Origin: Pedosphaera parvula Ellin514
Lineage (GTDB): Bacteria > Verrucomicrobiota > Verrucomicrobiia > Limisphaerales > Pedosphaeraceae
Assembly: GCF_000172555.1 (NCBI RefSeq)
Contig: NZ_ABOX02000027.1
Coordinates: 1 to 64,000 of the forward strand
DNA: 64,000 nucleotides
Direction: 5' to 3'
Position numbers and translations under genes: made by a program. Under the pieces are notes generated by a model. The model ran no database searches and was not told where the DNA came from. It worked only from the letters and a program-made list of their open reading frames with translations. Shown in pieces: positions 27,719-35,428 of the stretch (position 1 is the stretch's first letter; every line of letters starts with the position of its first letter).

Positions 27719-28843
27719 TTAGCCCCGCGACAATTCATCGGATTGTTTTACAAATTCGTCGCCGTGCCATTCGCCGTCGCTGGTGACGACTTTTTTTGTC
27801 GAAGCGGCTTTTTGGGCGGCTTTGCGTTCGGTCTGGCGTTTGACGAGGTCGGCATGCGTGGTGAAATAATCCAGACTTTTGCCTTTGAAATCAGCCAGCG
27901 TTTCGAACTTGTGTTTGGCCATGAAGTTGAGCAACTCTTCACACATCGGTTTGACACATTCATAACCGAACTTCATGACGCCCGTGCAAACCTGGACGGT
28001 GTCCGAGCCGAGCAGAATGAATTGGGCGGCGTCGTTGCCACTTTCGATTCCTCCGAGGCCGGAGAGTGAGCGACCGGGGAATTCCTTGCGAATCATTTGA
28101 GCGATCTCCATGACCATGCGGAGCGCGATGGGCTTGACAGCTTTGCAGGAGTAACCGCCGGGCGTGGTGTAGCCTTCAACCGTGGGTTCAGGGCGCAGGG
28201 TATCCAAGTTCACGCCAGTCACACTGCGAATGGTGTTAATGGCGCTGAGACCGGTGGCACCGCCGAGCAACGCTGCGCGGCTGGGGTCTTCGATGTGGGT
28301 GACGTTCGGCGTCATTTTTGCCCAGACCGGTTTTTTGGCTGCGCTCTTGACCCAGCCACAGACTTCCTTGAGGACGTCCGGGTCCTGGCCCATAGCGGCA
28401 CCCATTTTGCGTTCGGGCAAGCCGTGCGGGCAGGAGAAATTCAATTCAAAGGCATCGACGCCGGCGTCCTGGCAGCGCTCCACGATTTCGATCCAACCGT
28501 CCTTGCGGTACTCCTCCATGATGGAGGCGATCAGCACGCCATCGGGGAACTGGTCCTTGCACTTCTTGAATTCCTCGATCCACAAATGAAAGGGGCGGTC
28601 GCTGATGAGTTCGATATTTTCCCAACCGATCACTTCGCCGCTGTTGGCCAAAAGTTTGGCATAGCGCGGGGTAACATTGACTACCTTGGAAGAATCCAGG
28701 CTGACGGTCTTGGCGATGACCGCGCCCCAACCTTCCTTGAATGCCTTGGTGATGACGTTGAGATTTGTTCCCGGCGGTCCGGAGCCGATGATGAAAGGAT
28801 TTGGAAGTTTTAGACCGTCAACGGTGGTGGCTAATGTAGGCAT
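27719..28843 (-). CDS. preA: dihydropyrimidine dehydrogenase, catalytic PreA-type subunit
   Basis: FMN barrel that reduces uracil or thymine to the dihydro form. 374 aa from the ATG at 28843 (MPTLATTVDGLKLPNP); an upstream in-frame extension reaches into the divergent promoter and is rejected. The active-site Cys sits in NFSCPHGLPERKMGAAMGQ, and the phosphate-binding GLGGIESGNDA follows. The C-terminus is Lys/Ala rich and lacks the two 4Fe-4S motifs found at the end of E. coli PreA (about 411 aa). No PreT-like electron-input subunit is in the window, so its electron donor is unclear. First gene of the minus operon. Confidence 0.88.
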   Translation of the reverse strand: MPTLATTVDGLKLPNPFIIGSGPPGTNLNVITKAFKEGWGAVIAKTVSLDSSKVVNVTPRYAKLLANSGEVIGWENIELISDRPFHLWIEEFKKCKDQFPDGVLIASIMEEYRKDGWIEIVERCQDAGVDAFELNFSCPHGLPERKMGAAMGQDPDVLKEVCGWVKSAAKKPVWAKMTPNVTHIEDPSRAALLGGATGLSAINTIRSVTGVNLDTLRPEPTVEGYTTPGGYSCKAVKPIALRMVMEIAQMIRKEFPGRSLSGLGGIESGNDAAQFILLGSDTVQVCTGVMKFGYECVKPMCEELLNFMAKHKFETLADFKGKSLDYFTTHADLVKRQTERKAAQKAASTKKVVTSDGEWHGDEFVKQSDELSRG

Positions 28844-28885
28844 AGGTTTGACTTTCCATTTTTGTTCTATAACCCATAATAAGGC

Positions 28886-28907
28886 TGTGGTAACGCTGTT
28901 TGCCACA
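28886..28907. promoter_or_regulatory. candidate operator: 22-bp inverted repeat
   Basis: TGTGGTAA, six bases, TTGCCACA: 8-bp arms matching at 7 of 8 positions. It lies between the divergent preA and amidohydrolase genes, 43 bp from the preA start and 59 bp from the other. The layout suits a dimeric repressor controlling both arms. No regulator gene is in the island, so the binder is unknown. Confidence 0.45.
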
Positions 28908-28917
28908 ACAAAATCGC

Positions 28918-28933
28918 ATCGAGATATCCCGAT
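28918..28933. promoter_or_regulatory. candidate operator: 16-bp near-palindrome
   Basis: ATCGAGATATCCCGAT: symmetric about GATATC except for one mismatched pair. It lies 10 bp from the first dyad in the same divergent region. A TAAAAT hexamer follows at 28935-28940 and could be a -10 element for the plus arm, which would place this dyad over that promoter. Confidence 0.4.
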
Positions 28934-28965
28934 GTAAAATGCCAAACTGTTTCAAACAAACCCAC

Positions 28966-30219
28966 ATGAGCAATTTTCTCCAACCCAAGCGGACCATCGC
29001 TGAGCTCAAAGAATTACGGAGCCTGACGGGCGATGAGAACGGCGCACAGCGGGTGGCGTTTACAAATATGTGGACCACGACACGAGCGTGGCTGCGGAAA
29101 AAGTTGGAAGAATTGCCAGTGGAGATTCACAGCGATGAGGCGGGAAATTTGTGGGCGATGTTGAAGGGTGAATCAGAGCGTGAGTTGTTGATTGGCGGGC
29201 ACATGGATTCCGTGCCGAACGGCGGATGGCTGGATGGTTGCCTGAACGTGATGGCGGGCGTTGAAATTTTACGACGAATCCATGCGCAATATGGAGGCAA
29301 GCCACCCGTGACCGTGAGGCTCGTCGATTGGGCGGATGAGGAAGGGGCGCGGTTCGGGAAGAGTTTGTTTGGATCGTCAGCCTGTTCAGGGACGCTGAAC
29401 ATGGAAGAGGCGCGTGGCTTGAAGGACAGGGATGGTGTGCGGTTGTCGGATGCGTTGAAGCAAGTCGGAGTGGATTTTGAGCGGGTGAAAGAGAGTGGCA
29501 AGGAATTGAAGAAAGCGGCGGCGTATTTGGAATTGCATATCGAGCAAGGGCCGGTGTTGCTGGACCTTGATTTGCCGCTGGGTGCGGTATTGGGGACGTT
29601 TGGTGTGGAACGTCATGCGATTACATTTCATGGCCAGGCAGCGCATTCCGGCAGTACGCCGATGAACCGGCGCAAGGATGCTTTTCTTGCCGCCGGAAAA
29701 ATGAGCCAGGAGATTTATAAAATTGCTGAACGGAATGGCGGTGTTTGCACAATTGGTTCCTGCACAACGAAGCCGGGAATCGTAACGAGTGTGGTGGAGG
29801 AATGTCGGATTACTTTGGATCAGCGGCATCTGGATGCAGCGGCTTTGGCAAAGATGTTGCGAGAAGCAAAAGCGGCGAGCGAACGATTTGCGACGGAAGG
29901 AAAAGTGAAAGTTTCGTGGGATCGGTTGTGGCAGATTGAGCCAGTGTTGTTCAACAATGATTTAATTGGCTTGTGCGATGAGGCGATTGGCGAGACCTGC
30001 GGGAAGAAATATCGGTTGCCATCAGGGCCGCTGCATGACGCTGCGGAAGTGGCGCGAGCGGGAGTGCCGACGGTGATGATGTTCGTACAGAGTCTGCATG
30101 GGATCAGTCACAATAAAATTGAGGACACGAAGGAGGAACATCTGGAGTTGTGCGTGAGGGCGTTTGATGGTTTGGCAGAGAAAACGATGATATGGCTGCA
30201 AAGAAAAGCTCAGAAATAA
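28966..30219 (+). CDS. Zn-dependent amidohydrolase, beta-ureidopropionase/N-carbamoyl amino-acid hydrolase type
   Basis: M20-family hydantoinase/carbamoylase enzyme of 417 aa from the ATG at 28966. Dimetal ligands in order: GGHMDSV, GGWLDG, DEEGARF, LELHIEQGP; then the dimerisation/substrate motif QAAHSGSTPMNRRKDA and the final His in HGISHNKIED. It is the first of three paralogues on this arm. Its GSTPM motif and its place opposite preA and dihydropyrimidinase suggest it hydrolyses N-carbamoyl-beta-alanine, the third pyrimidine step. Assignment among paralogues is inference from context; allantoate hydrolysis is the alternative. Confidence 0.8.
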   Translation: MSNFLQPKRTIAELKELRSLTGDENGAQRVAFTNMWTTTRAWLRKKLEELPVEIHSDEAGNLWAMLKGESERELLIGGHMDSVPNGGWLDGCLNVMAGVEILRRIHAQYGGKPPVTVRLVDWADEEGARFGKSLFGSSACSGTLNMEEARGLKDRDGVRLSDALKQVGVDFERVKESGKELKKAAAYLELHIEQGPVLLDLDLPLGAVLGTFGVERHAITFHGQAAHSGSTPMNRRKDAFLAAGKMSQEIYKIAERNGGVCTIGSCTTKPGIVTSVVEECRITLDQRHLDAAALAKMLREAKAASERFATEGKVKVSWDRLWQIEPVLFNNDLIGLCDEAIGETCGKKYRLPSGPLHDAAEVARAGVPTVMMFVQSLHGISHNKIEDTKEEHLELCVRAFDGLAEKTMIWLQRKAQK

Positions 30220-30253
30220 GATCGGTATTAATCCATTAATTTCCAATATTGCT

Positions 30254-30763
30254 ATGATGAAACTTGCTCAAATTAACTTATTTTCGCGTGACGAATTCGT
30301 GCTCGTTATTGGTCCGGTGTTTGAACATTCGCCGTGGATCGCGGAGGAGACGTGGGCACAAAAACCTTTTGCCACGAAGGAGGAGTTGCATCGGGCGCTT
30401 TGCAGGACAGTGGAGTCGGCAGGCGAAGAAAAGCAGGTGAAGTTGATCCAGGCGCATCCAGATTTGGTGGGGCGCGCGGCATTGGCGGGGACTTTGACGC
30501 AGGAGTCGAAGGGGGAGCAGGCGAGTGCGGGGTTGAGTGCGTTGAGCCCGGATGAGGTGGCGTTGTTTCAAAAGAACAATGCGGCTTATCGGGAGAAGTT
30601 TGGATTTCCATTTGTGATTTGCGCGCGGTTGAACAAGAAAGAGGCAATTTTGAAGGGGTTTGAAATCAGGCTAAAGAATACGCGAGGAGAGGAGATCAAA
30701 GCGGCGTTGGGGGAGATTGAGAAGATTGCGTTGTTGCGCTTGAATGATCTGGTGGCGGGATGA
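30254..30763 (+). CDS. OHCU decarboxylase (UraD type)
   Basis: Converts 2-oxo-4-hydroxy-4-carboxy-5-ureidoimidazoline to S-allantoin, the last step of urate to allantoin. At 169 aa it has the family length and is all-helical. The catalytic His is in IQAHPDLVGRAA, and the substrate-binding signature SKGEQASAGLSALSPDEVALF is complete. FGFPFVICAR and the final KIALLRLNDL are also typical. The start is one of two adjacent ATGs (30254 or 30257). It forms a pair with HIU hydrolase 26 bp downstream, and both act on the product of the uricase on the minus arm. Confidence 0.93.
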   Translation: MMKLAQINLFSRDEFVLVIGPVFEHSPWIAEETWAQKPFATKEELHRALCRTVESAGEEKQVKLIQAHPDLVGRAALAGTLTQESKGEQASAGLSALSPDEVALFQKNNAAYREKFGFPFVICARLNKKEAILKGFEIRLKNTRGEEIKAALGEIEKIALLRLNDLVAG

Positions 30764-30789
30764 GCAGGATTTGAAATTTATACGGAATT

Positions 30790-31149
30790 ATGGCCGCAAA
30801 ATTAAGCACACATGTTTTGGATACGGCGCATGGATGTCCGGCGAGAGGGATGCAGATTGAGCTTTGGTCCCTGGCAGGCGAGAGTCGGAAGTTGGTGAAG
30901 ATGGTTCGCTTGAATGAGGATGGGCGGACGGATGCAGCGCTTTTGGGGCCGGAGGAGATGCAAGTGGGGGAGTATGAATTGATCTTCCATGTGGGGGAAT
31001 ATTTCGCGAGTTTGAGTGGGGGCGAAGGCGACAAGCCCCTTTTTTTAAACAAGGTGCCGGTGCGATTCGGCATTTCAGATGCGGGTGCGTCCTATCACGT
31101 GCCGTTACTGACGTCACCATGGGCTTATAGTACGTATCGAGGAAGCTGA
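30790..31149 (+). CDS. 5-hydroxyisourate hydrolase (transthyretin-like)
   Basis: Hydrolyses 5-hydroxyisourate to OHCU. 119 aa. The signature STHVLDTAHGCPARGM at the N-terminus carries the catalytic His, Arg follows in NEDGRTD, the second His is in SYHVPLL, and the protein ends YRGS, the C-terminal tetrapeptide that separates these enzymes from true transthyretins. There is no signal peptide, so it is cytoplasmic. It follows OHCU decarboxylase by 26 bp. A 150-bp gap with no recognisable gene follows. Confidence 0.94.
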   Translation: MAAKLSTHVLDTAHGCPARGMQIELWSLAGESRKLVKMVRLNEDGRTDAALLGPEEMQVGEYELIFHVGEYFASLSGGEGDKPLFLNKVPVRFGISDAGASYHVPLLTSPWAYSTYRGS

Positions 31150-31302
31150 AGGATTAGAGGAGTTGATTCAGAATGATTGTGAGGGTTAATCATCAGGGAT
31201 GCTTCAAGCGTGGAAATCTTCTGTCAAATGCTCATATTGGTGTCAAGGAAGTGGTATTGGCGTGACAAATGCTTTAAGAGGTTCTGAACAAGAACGACAC
31301 AT

Positions 31303-32565
31303 ATGAGTACTAACGACCTCGCAATGAAAGTGATGGAGCGCATTGATGCACTTGGACGTATCAGTGAGGAGTTGGGGAAGCTTACGCGGACATTTTGCTC
31401 GCCGGCGATGCGTCAGGCCAACAAGCAAGTGGGTGTTTGGATGCAAGAAGCAGGCATGACTGTATTGCAAGATGCAATTGGAAACCTGATCGGACGTTAT
31501 CCGGGCAAGGAAGGGCATGAAAAGACTTTTATTCTGGGATCACATCTTGACACGGTGCGTGACGCCGGGAAGTTCGATGGACCTCTGGGTGTGTTGACAG
31601 CAATTGCCTGTGTGCAGCATTTGCATGACAACAAGGTGAAACTGCCTTTCGCTATTGAAGTCATCGGTTTTGCCGATGAAGAAGGAGTGCGGTATCAAAG
31701 CACGTATCTAGGCAGTAAAGCATTGGCCGGAAAATTTAACGAACAGGATTTGAAACGAACGGATGTGCAGGGAGTTTCCATGGCGGAGGCGATCAAAAAA
31801 TTCGGCGGCGATCCTGAAAAATTGAAGGAGGTGCGACGTGATCCCCAACAGTTGCTGGGTTATGCGGAGGTGCATATCGAGCAAGGGCCGGTGCTGGAAC
31901 AGAAGCATCAGCCAGTGGGAATCGTCTCAGCCATTGCCGGGCAGACGAGGGTGAATGTTCAGTTTACAGGGCTGGCGGGCCACGCCGGCACCACTCCGAT
32001 GAATTTGCGGAAGGATGCCCTGGCAGCCGCGGCTGAATTCATTGTCGCGGTGGAATCAACCGGACTGGGAACACCAGGATTGGTAGCAACCGTGGGTCAA
32101 ATTGATGCCAGACCGGGAGCAAGTAATGTGATACCCGGGACAGTGATTTTAAGCATTGATATCAGACATCAAGTGGATGCAACACGAGATTCGGCGACGG
32201 CGCGGTTGCAAGACCTGGCGGGGCAGATTGGTTACAAGAGAGGCGTAACGATGGATTGGGAATTGGTTCATGAAGTGCAGTCGGTTCCCTGTTCAAGGGA
32301 TTTGACAGCGGCATTGGGAAAGGCGGCGCGACAGCATCTGGTGGAAGTGACGGAACTGCCAAGTGGTGCAGGCCACGATGCAGCTGTGATGGGAGAGATC
32401 ACGCCGGTAGCAATGCTCTTCGTTCGCTGCAAGGGAGGAATCAGCCACAATCCTGCGGAATCCGTGGAAGTGGACGATGTGCGGGTTGCGATCGCGGTGA
32501 TGAATGACTTCATTTTATCTTTGGGACATCAAAACATACAATTTTTAAGGAAGAAGAATGCCTGA
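31303..32565 (+). CDS. allantoate amidohydrolase
   Basis: Releases ammonia and CO2 from allantoate to give S-ureidoglycine. M20 dimetal enzyme of 420 aa: GSHLDTVRDAGKFDG, FADEEGVRYQSTYLGSKA, EVHIEQGP, GLAGHAGTTPMNLRKDA, and the final His in KGGISHNPAESV. The LGS(K/R)A and GHAGTTPM motifs are as in E. coli AllC and plant AAH. It overlaps allantoinase by 8 bp and is followed by ureidoglycine aminohydrolase, which uses its product. Second of three related amidohydrolases on this arm. Confidence 0.86.
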   Translation: MSTNDLAMKVMERIDALGRISEELGKLTRTFCSPAMRQANKQVGVWMQEAGMTVLQDAIGNLIGRYPGKEGHEKTFILGSHLDTVRDAGKFDGPLGVLTAIACVQHLHDNKVKLPFAIEVIGFADEEGVRYQSTYLGSKALAGKFNEQDLKRTDVQGVSMAEAIKKFGGDPEKLKEVRRDPQQLLGYAEVHIEQGPVLEQKHQPVGIVSAIAGQTRVNVQFTGLAGHAGTTPMNLRKDALAAAAEFIVAVESTGLGTPGLVATVGQIDARPGASNVIPGTVILSIDIRHQVDATRDSATARLQDLAGQIGYKRGVTMDWELVHEVQSVPCSRDLTAALGKAARQHLVEVTELPSGAGHDAAVMGEITPVAMLFVRCKGGISHNPAESVEVDDVRVAIAVMNDFILSLGHQNIQFLRKKNA

Positions 32566-33907
32566 ATTGGATATGCTCGTACGGGGCGGGACAGTAGTCA
32601 CACCCACTGGAGTAAAGAACGCTGATATCGGAATCGCAGATGGCCGGATTGTGGCATTGGAGTCCGCCTTGCAAGCCACCAGCCATGAGGTGATCGAAGC
32701 CAAGGGATTGCATGTGCTGCCAGGTTTGATCGATGCTCACGTCCATTTCAACGAGCCAGGCCGCGCGGAATGGGAAGGATTTGAAACCGGCACGAAAGCG
32801 TTTGCAGCCGGTGGGGGGACTTTGTTCTTCGACATGCCGTTGAACGCACATCCACCAACAGTCGATGTGGAAAGTTTTGATCTGAAACTTGAGGCAGCCA
32901 AAAGCAAGGCACTTGTAGATTTTTCTTTTTGGGGAGGCTTGGTACCGGGAAATTTGGACAGGTTGGAAGAGTTGGCAGATCGCGGTGTCGTCGGATTCAA
33001 GGCTTTCATGTCGAACAGCGGCATCGAGGACTTTCAGAGTGTGGATGATCATACGCTTAGGGAGGGCATGAAACGCGCAAAGAAGCTGGGAAAGCTTGTG
33101 GCCGTCCATGCGGAGAGCGATGCAATGACAGAGGAACTGTCGCGCAAATACGTAAGTGCAGGAAAAACTTCCATTCGTGATTACCTTGATTCCCGACCGA
33201 TCGAAGCTGAACTGGAAGCCATTCAGCGGGCGTTGGGTTTGGCGGGCGAAACGGGTTGTGCATTACACATTGTCCATGTCAGCTGTGGAGCGGGCGTTTT
33301 ACTAATTGCATCAGCAAAGAAGCTTGGTCTGGACGTTACGTGTGAAACCTGCCCCCATTATCTGACCCTCACAGAAGAGGATGTTATCAGACTGGGAGCT
33401 GTGGCCAAATGCGCGCCGCCCTTGCGGCCATTGGCAGCGCAAGACTCGCTCTGGGAATATGTCAAGGCGGGGCACGTGACGACGATTGGTTCAGATCATT
33501 CCCCGGCACCACCGACCATGAAATTAAATTCAGATTTCTTCAAGGTGTGGGGAGGAATCAGCGGAGTTCAGCATACCTGGCCGTTGTTGATCACTGAAGG
33601 GCATGTGAAGCGCAGAGTGGCCCTTGAGTTGCTGAGCCGATTTGTTTCGGTCAATGTGGCAGAGCGCTTTAAACTTCCTCAGGCGAAGAAGGGAATGATG
33701 GTTGGATCGGATGCGGACCTGGCTCTGGTTGATTTGCAGCAGGAGTTCACGATTGGAGGGACAGACCTGTTATACCGCCATCAGCAAAGCCCGTATGTAG
33801 GTCGGACAGTAAAAGGGCAGGTTGTGCAAACCGTGCTCAGAGGCCAAAGTGTATTTAAAGATGGTAAAATTGTTTCAAAGCCGGTAGGACAATTTGTCAA
33901 AGTTTAA
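32558..33907 (+). CDS. allB: allantoinase
   Basis: Opens the allantoin ring to allantoate. 449 aa, cyclic amidohydrolase fold. Metal ligands: HVHFNEPGR near residue 60, the carboxylated-Lys position in VVGFKAFMSNSGIED (the FKAFM context is typical of allantoinase), His in AVHAES, His in HIVHVSCGAG, and Asp in TIGSDHSPAPP. Start at 32558 overlaps the previous gene by 8 bp, which supports coupling. In Rhizobiales and plants this gene is usually linked to AAH, as here. Confidence 0.94.
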   Translation: MPELDMLVRGGTVVTPTGVKNADIGIADGRIVALESALQATSHEVIEAKGLHVLPGLIDAHVHFNEPGRAEWEGFETGTKAFAAGGGTLFFDMPLNAHPPTVDVESFDLKLEAAKSKALVDFSFWGGLVPGNLDRLEELADRGVVGFKAFMSNSGIEDFQSVDDHTLREGMKRAKKLGKLVAVHAESDAMTEELSRKYVSAGKTSIRDYLDSRPIEAELEAIQRALGLAGETGCALHIVHVSCGAGVLLIASAKKLGLDVTCETCPHYLTLTEEDVIRLGAVAKCAPPLRPLAAQDSLWEYVKAGHVTTIGSDHSPAPPTMKLNSDFFKVWGGISGVQHTWPLLITEGHVKRRVALELLSRFVSVNVAERFKLPQAKKGMMVGSDADLALVDLQQEFTIGGTDLLYRHQQSPYVGRTVKGQVVQTVLRGQSVFKDGKIVSKPVGQFVKV

Positions 33908-33919
33908 ACAAGAATTAAA

Positions 33920-34663
33920 ATGACTGGATTATTTGGATCCACACGGACCGTAGTAAAAAGCCGGTATGCCTTGATCACTCCAGATGGACATGTGAACAGC
34001 AGCCTGCCCGGTTGGGAAAATGTAACCTGCATTGTGCAGATTTCGCCCGCCATGGGGGCAAAATTTTGCCAGCTACTCATCACGTTAAACAAGGACAGCC
34101 ATGGGCGTGGCAATACCGGGGTGAACCAGTTTTTCTTTTACGTAGTGGAGGGCAACGCCAGCATCGTGATGGATGAAAAGAAGAGCCGATTGGAAGCGGG
34201 CAGCTATGTGTACGTTCCGCCAGGGAAGGATATTCATGTGCAAGGTTCCGCCAACGGCGCCAAATTGCTTGTGTTCCAAAAACACTATGAACCGTTGCAC
34301 GGCACGGCAAAACTGACGCCGATAGTAGCCCACGAACGCGAGGTGAAGGGGCAGCCATTCCTGGGGAATGAAGATGCCAGATTGCAGGTGTTGCTCCCGG
34401 ACAATGCCTCCTTCGACATGGCAGTGAATATTTTTACGTATCAGCCTGGAGCGACCCTGCCGTTTGTTGAAACGCATATCATGGAGCATGGACTGATGAT
34501 GACCAAGGGGCAGGGTGTTTATCGGTTGGACCAGGATTATCACCCAGTGCAGACCGGCGACGTCATCTGGATGGCACCTTATTGCCCGCAATGGTTTGTA
34601 GCGATGGGCAAGACTCCGGCAGCGTATATTTATTACAAGGATGTGAATCGCGACCCGATGTGA
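33920..34663 (+). CDS. (S)-ureidoglycine aminohydrolase (bicupin, AllE/YlbA type)
   Basis: Mn-dependent enzyme that releases ammonia from S-ureidoglycine to give S-ureidoglycolate. 247 aa, two cupin domains. The first carries the degenerate half (GSYVYVPPGKDIHVQG). The second holds the metal site in VETHIMEHGLMMTKGQGVYRL (Glu, His, His) and GDVIWMAPYCPQWFVAMG. The start ATRTVVKSRYALITPDGHVNSSLPGW-like region matches YlbA. The order AAH, allantoinase, this gene and a ureidoglycolate hydrolase is pathway order. A 108-bp gap follows. Confidence 0.93.
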   Translation: MTGLFGSTRTVVKSRYALITPDGHVNSSLPGWENVTCIVQISPAMGAKFCQLLITLNKDSHGRGNTGVNQFFFYVVEGNASIVMDEKKSRLEAGSYVYVPPGKDIHVQGSANGAKLLVFQKHYEPLHGTAKLTPIVAHEREVKGQPFLGNEDARLQVLLPDNASFDMAVNIFTYQPGATLPFVETHIMEHGLMMTKGQGVYRLDQDYHPVQTGDVIWMAPYCPQWFVAMGKTPAAYIYYKDVNRDPM

Positions 34664-34771
34664 TAGCGCCAGCGGGTGCAAAAGATTGGTTGATTTGGCA
34701 GGGTCAGGGTCTATTGTTTGATCTTGCTACTGTTGCATTAATCAACTGAGAAGAAAGCTAATCGCGACATC

Positions 34772-35428
34772 ATGAAAGCCCCGATTCCCAAGAACGAAAA
34801 GCAGCGGCTCGAAGTCCTCTGGCAATACGAGGTGCTGGATACGATCCCGGAAGTGGTTTTTGACGAACTGACGGAGTTGGCCGCGCATATTTGTGAAGCT
34901 CCCGTGGCGCTGATTACGCTGGTGGATGAAAACCGGCAGTGGTTTAAATCAAAGGTCGGGATCGATCTCAATCAAACTTCGCGCGACATCTCTTTTTGTG
35001 CGCACGCGATTTTGCACGAGGATGTTTTAGTCGTTGCGGATGCCAGCAAAGACAAGCGTTTTGCGAAGAACCCCCTGGTGGTTTCGGAACCACGCATCCG
35101 CTTTTATGCGGGGGCTCCGTTGATCACCCCGGATGGGCAGGCACTTGGAACACTTTGTGTGCTGGACAAAAAGCCGCATAAGATTACGCCTGACCAGAAA
35201 CGGGCTTTGGAAATATTGAGCCGACATGTCATGACCCAGTTGGAGTTGCGCCGTCGTTCACTTGAACTGGCAAAAACTCGCAAGGATCACGACAAGGTTT
35301 TGAAGGAATTGGAGGCGGCTCGCCGCAAACTGGCGAAGATCAAAACTGCGCCACCTCGCAAAAAATTGTCCGCCCGCAAGAGCCTGCCAATATTCAAGGG
35401 ACTCAAGAAAACGAAGCGCAGAAGATGA
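34772..35428 (+). CDS. GAF-domain protein with basic coiled-coil tail
   Basis: 218-aa cytoplasmic protein. An N-terminal helix (KNEKQRLEVLWQYEVLDTIPE) leads into a GAF domain (about 20-165) with ENRQWFKSKVGIDL and FYAGAPLITPDGQALGTLCVLD, the GAF class found ahead of kinases and cyclases. The tail (165-218) is a coiled coil rich in Lys/Arg and has no output domain. Its stop overlaps the ureidoglycolate amidohydrolase start by 4 bp (ATGA), so it is made with the ureide enzymes. It could sense a purine metabolite, or be a methionine-sulfoxide-reductase relative, although the fRMsr cysteines are not evident. Confidence 0.75.
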   Translation: MKAPIPKNEKQRLEVLWQYEVLDTIPEVVFDELTELAAHICEAPVALITLVDENRQWFKSKVGIDLNQTSRDISFCAHAILHEDVLVVADASKDKRFAKNPLVVSEPRIRFYAGAPLITPDGQALGTLCVLDKKPHKITPDQKRALEILSRHVMTQLELRRRSLELAKTRKDHDKVLKELEAARRKLAKIKTAPPRKKLSARKSLPIFKGLKKTKRRR

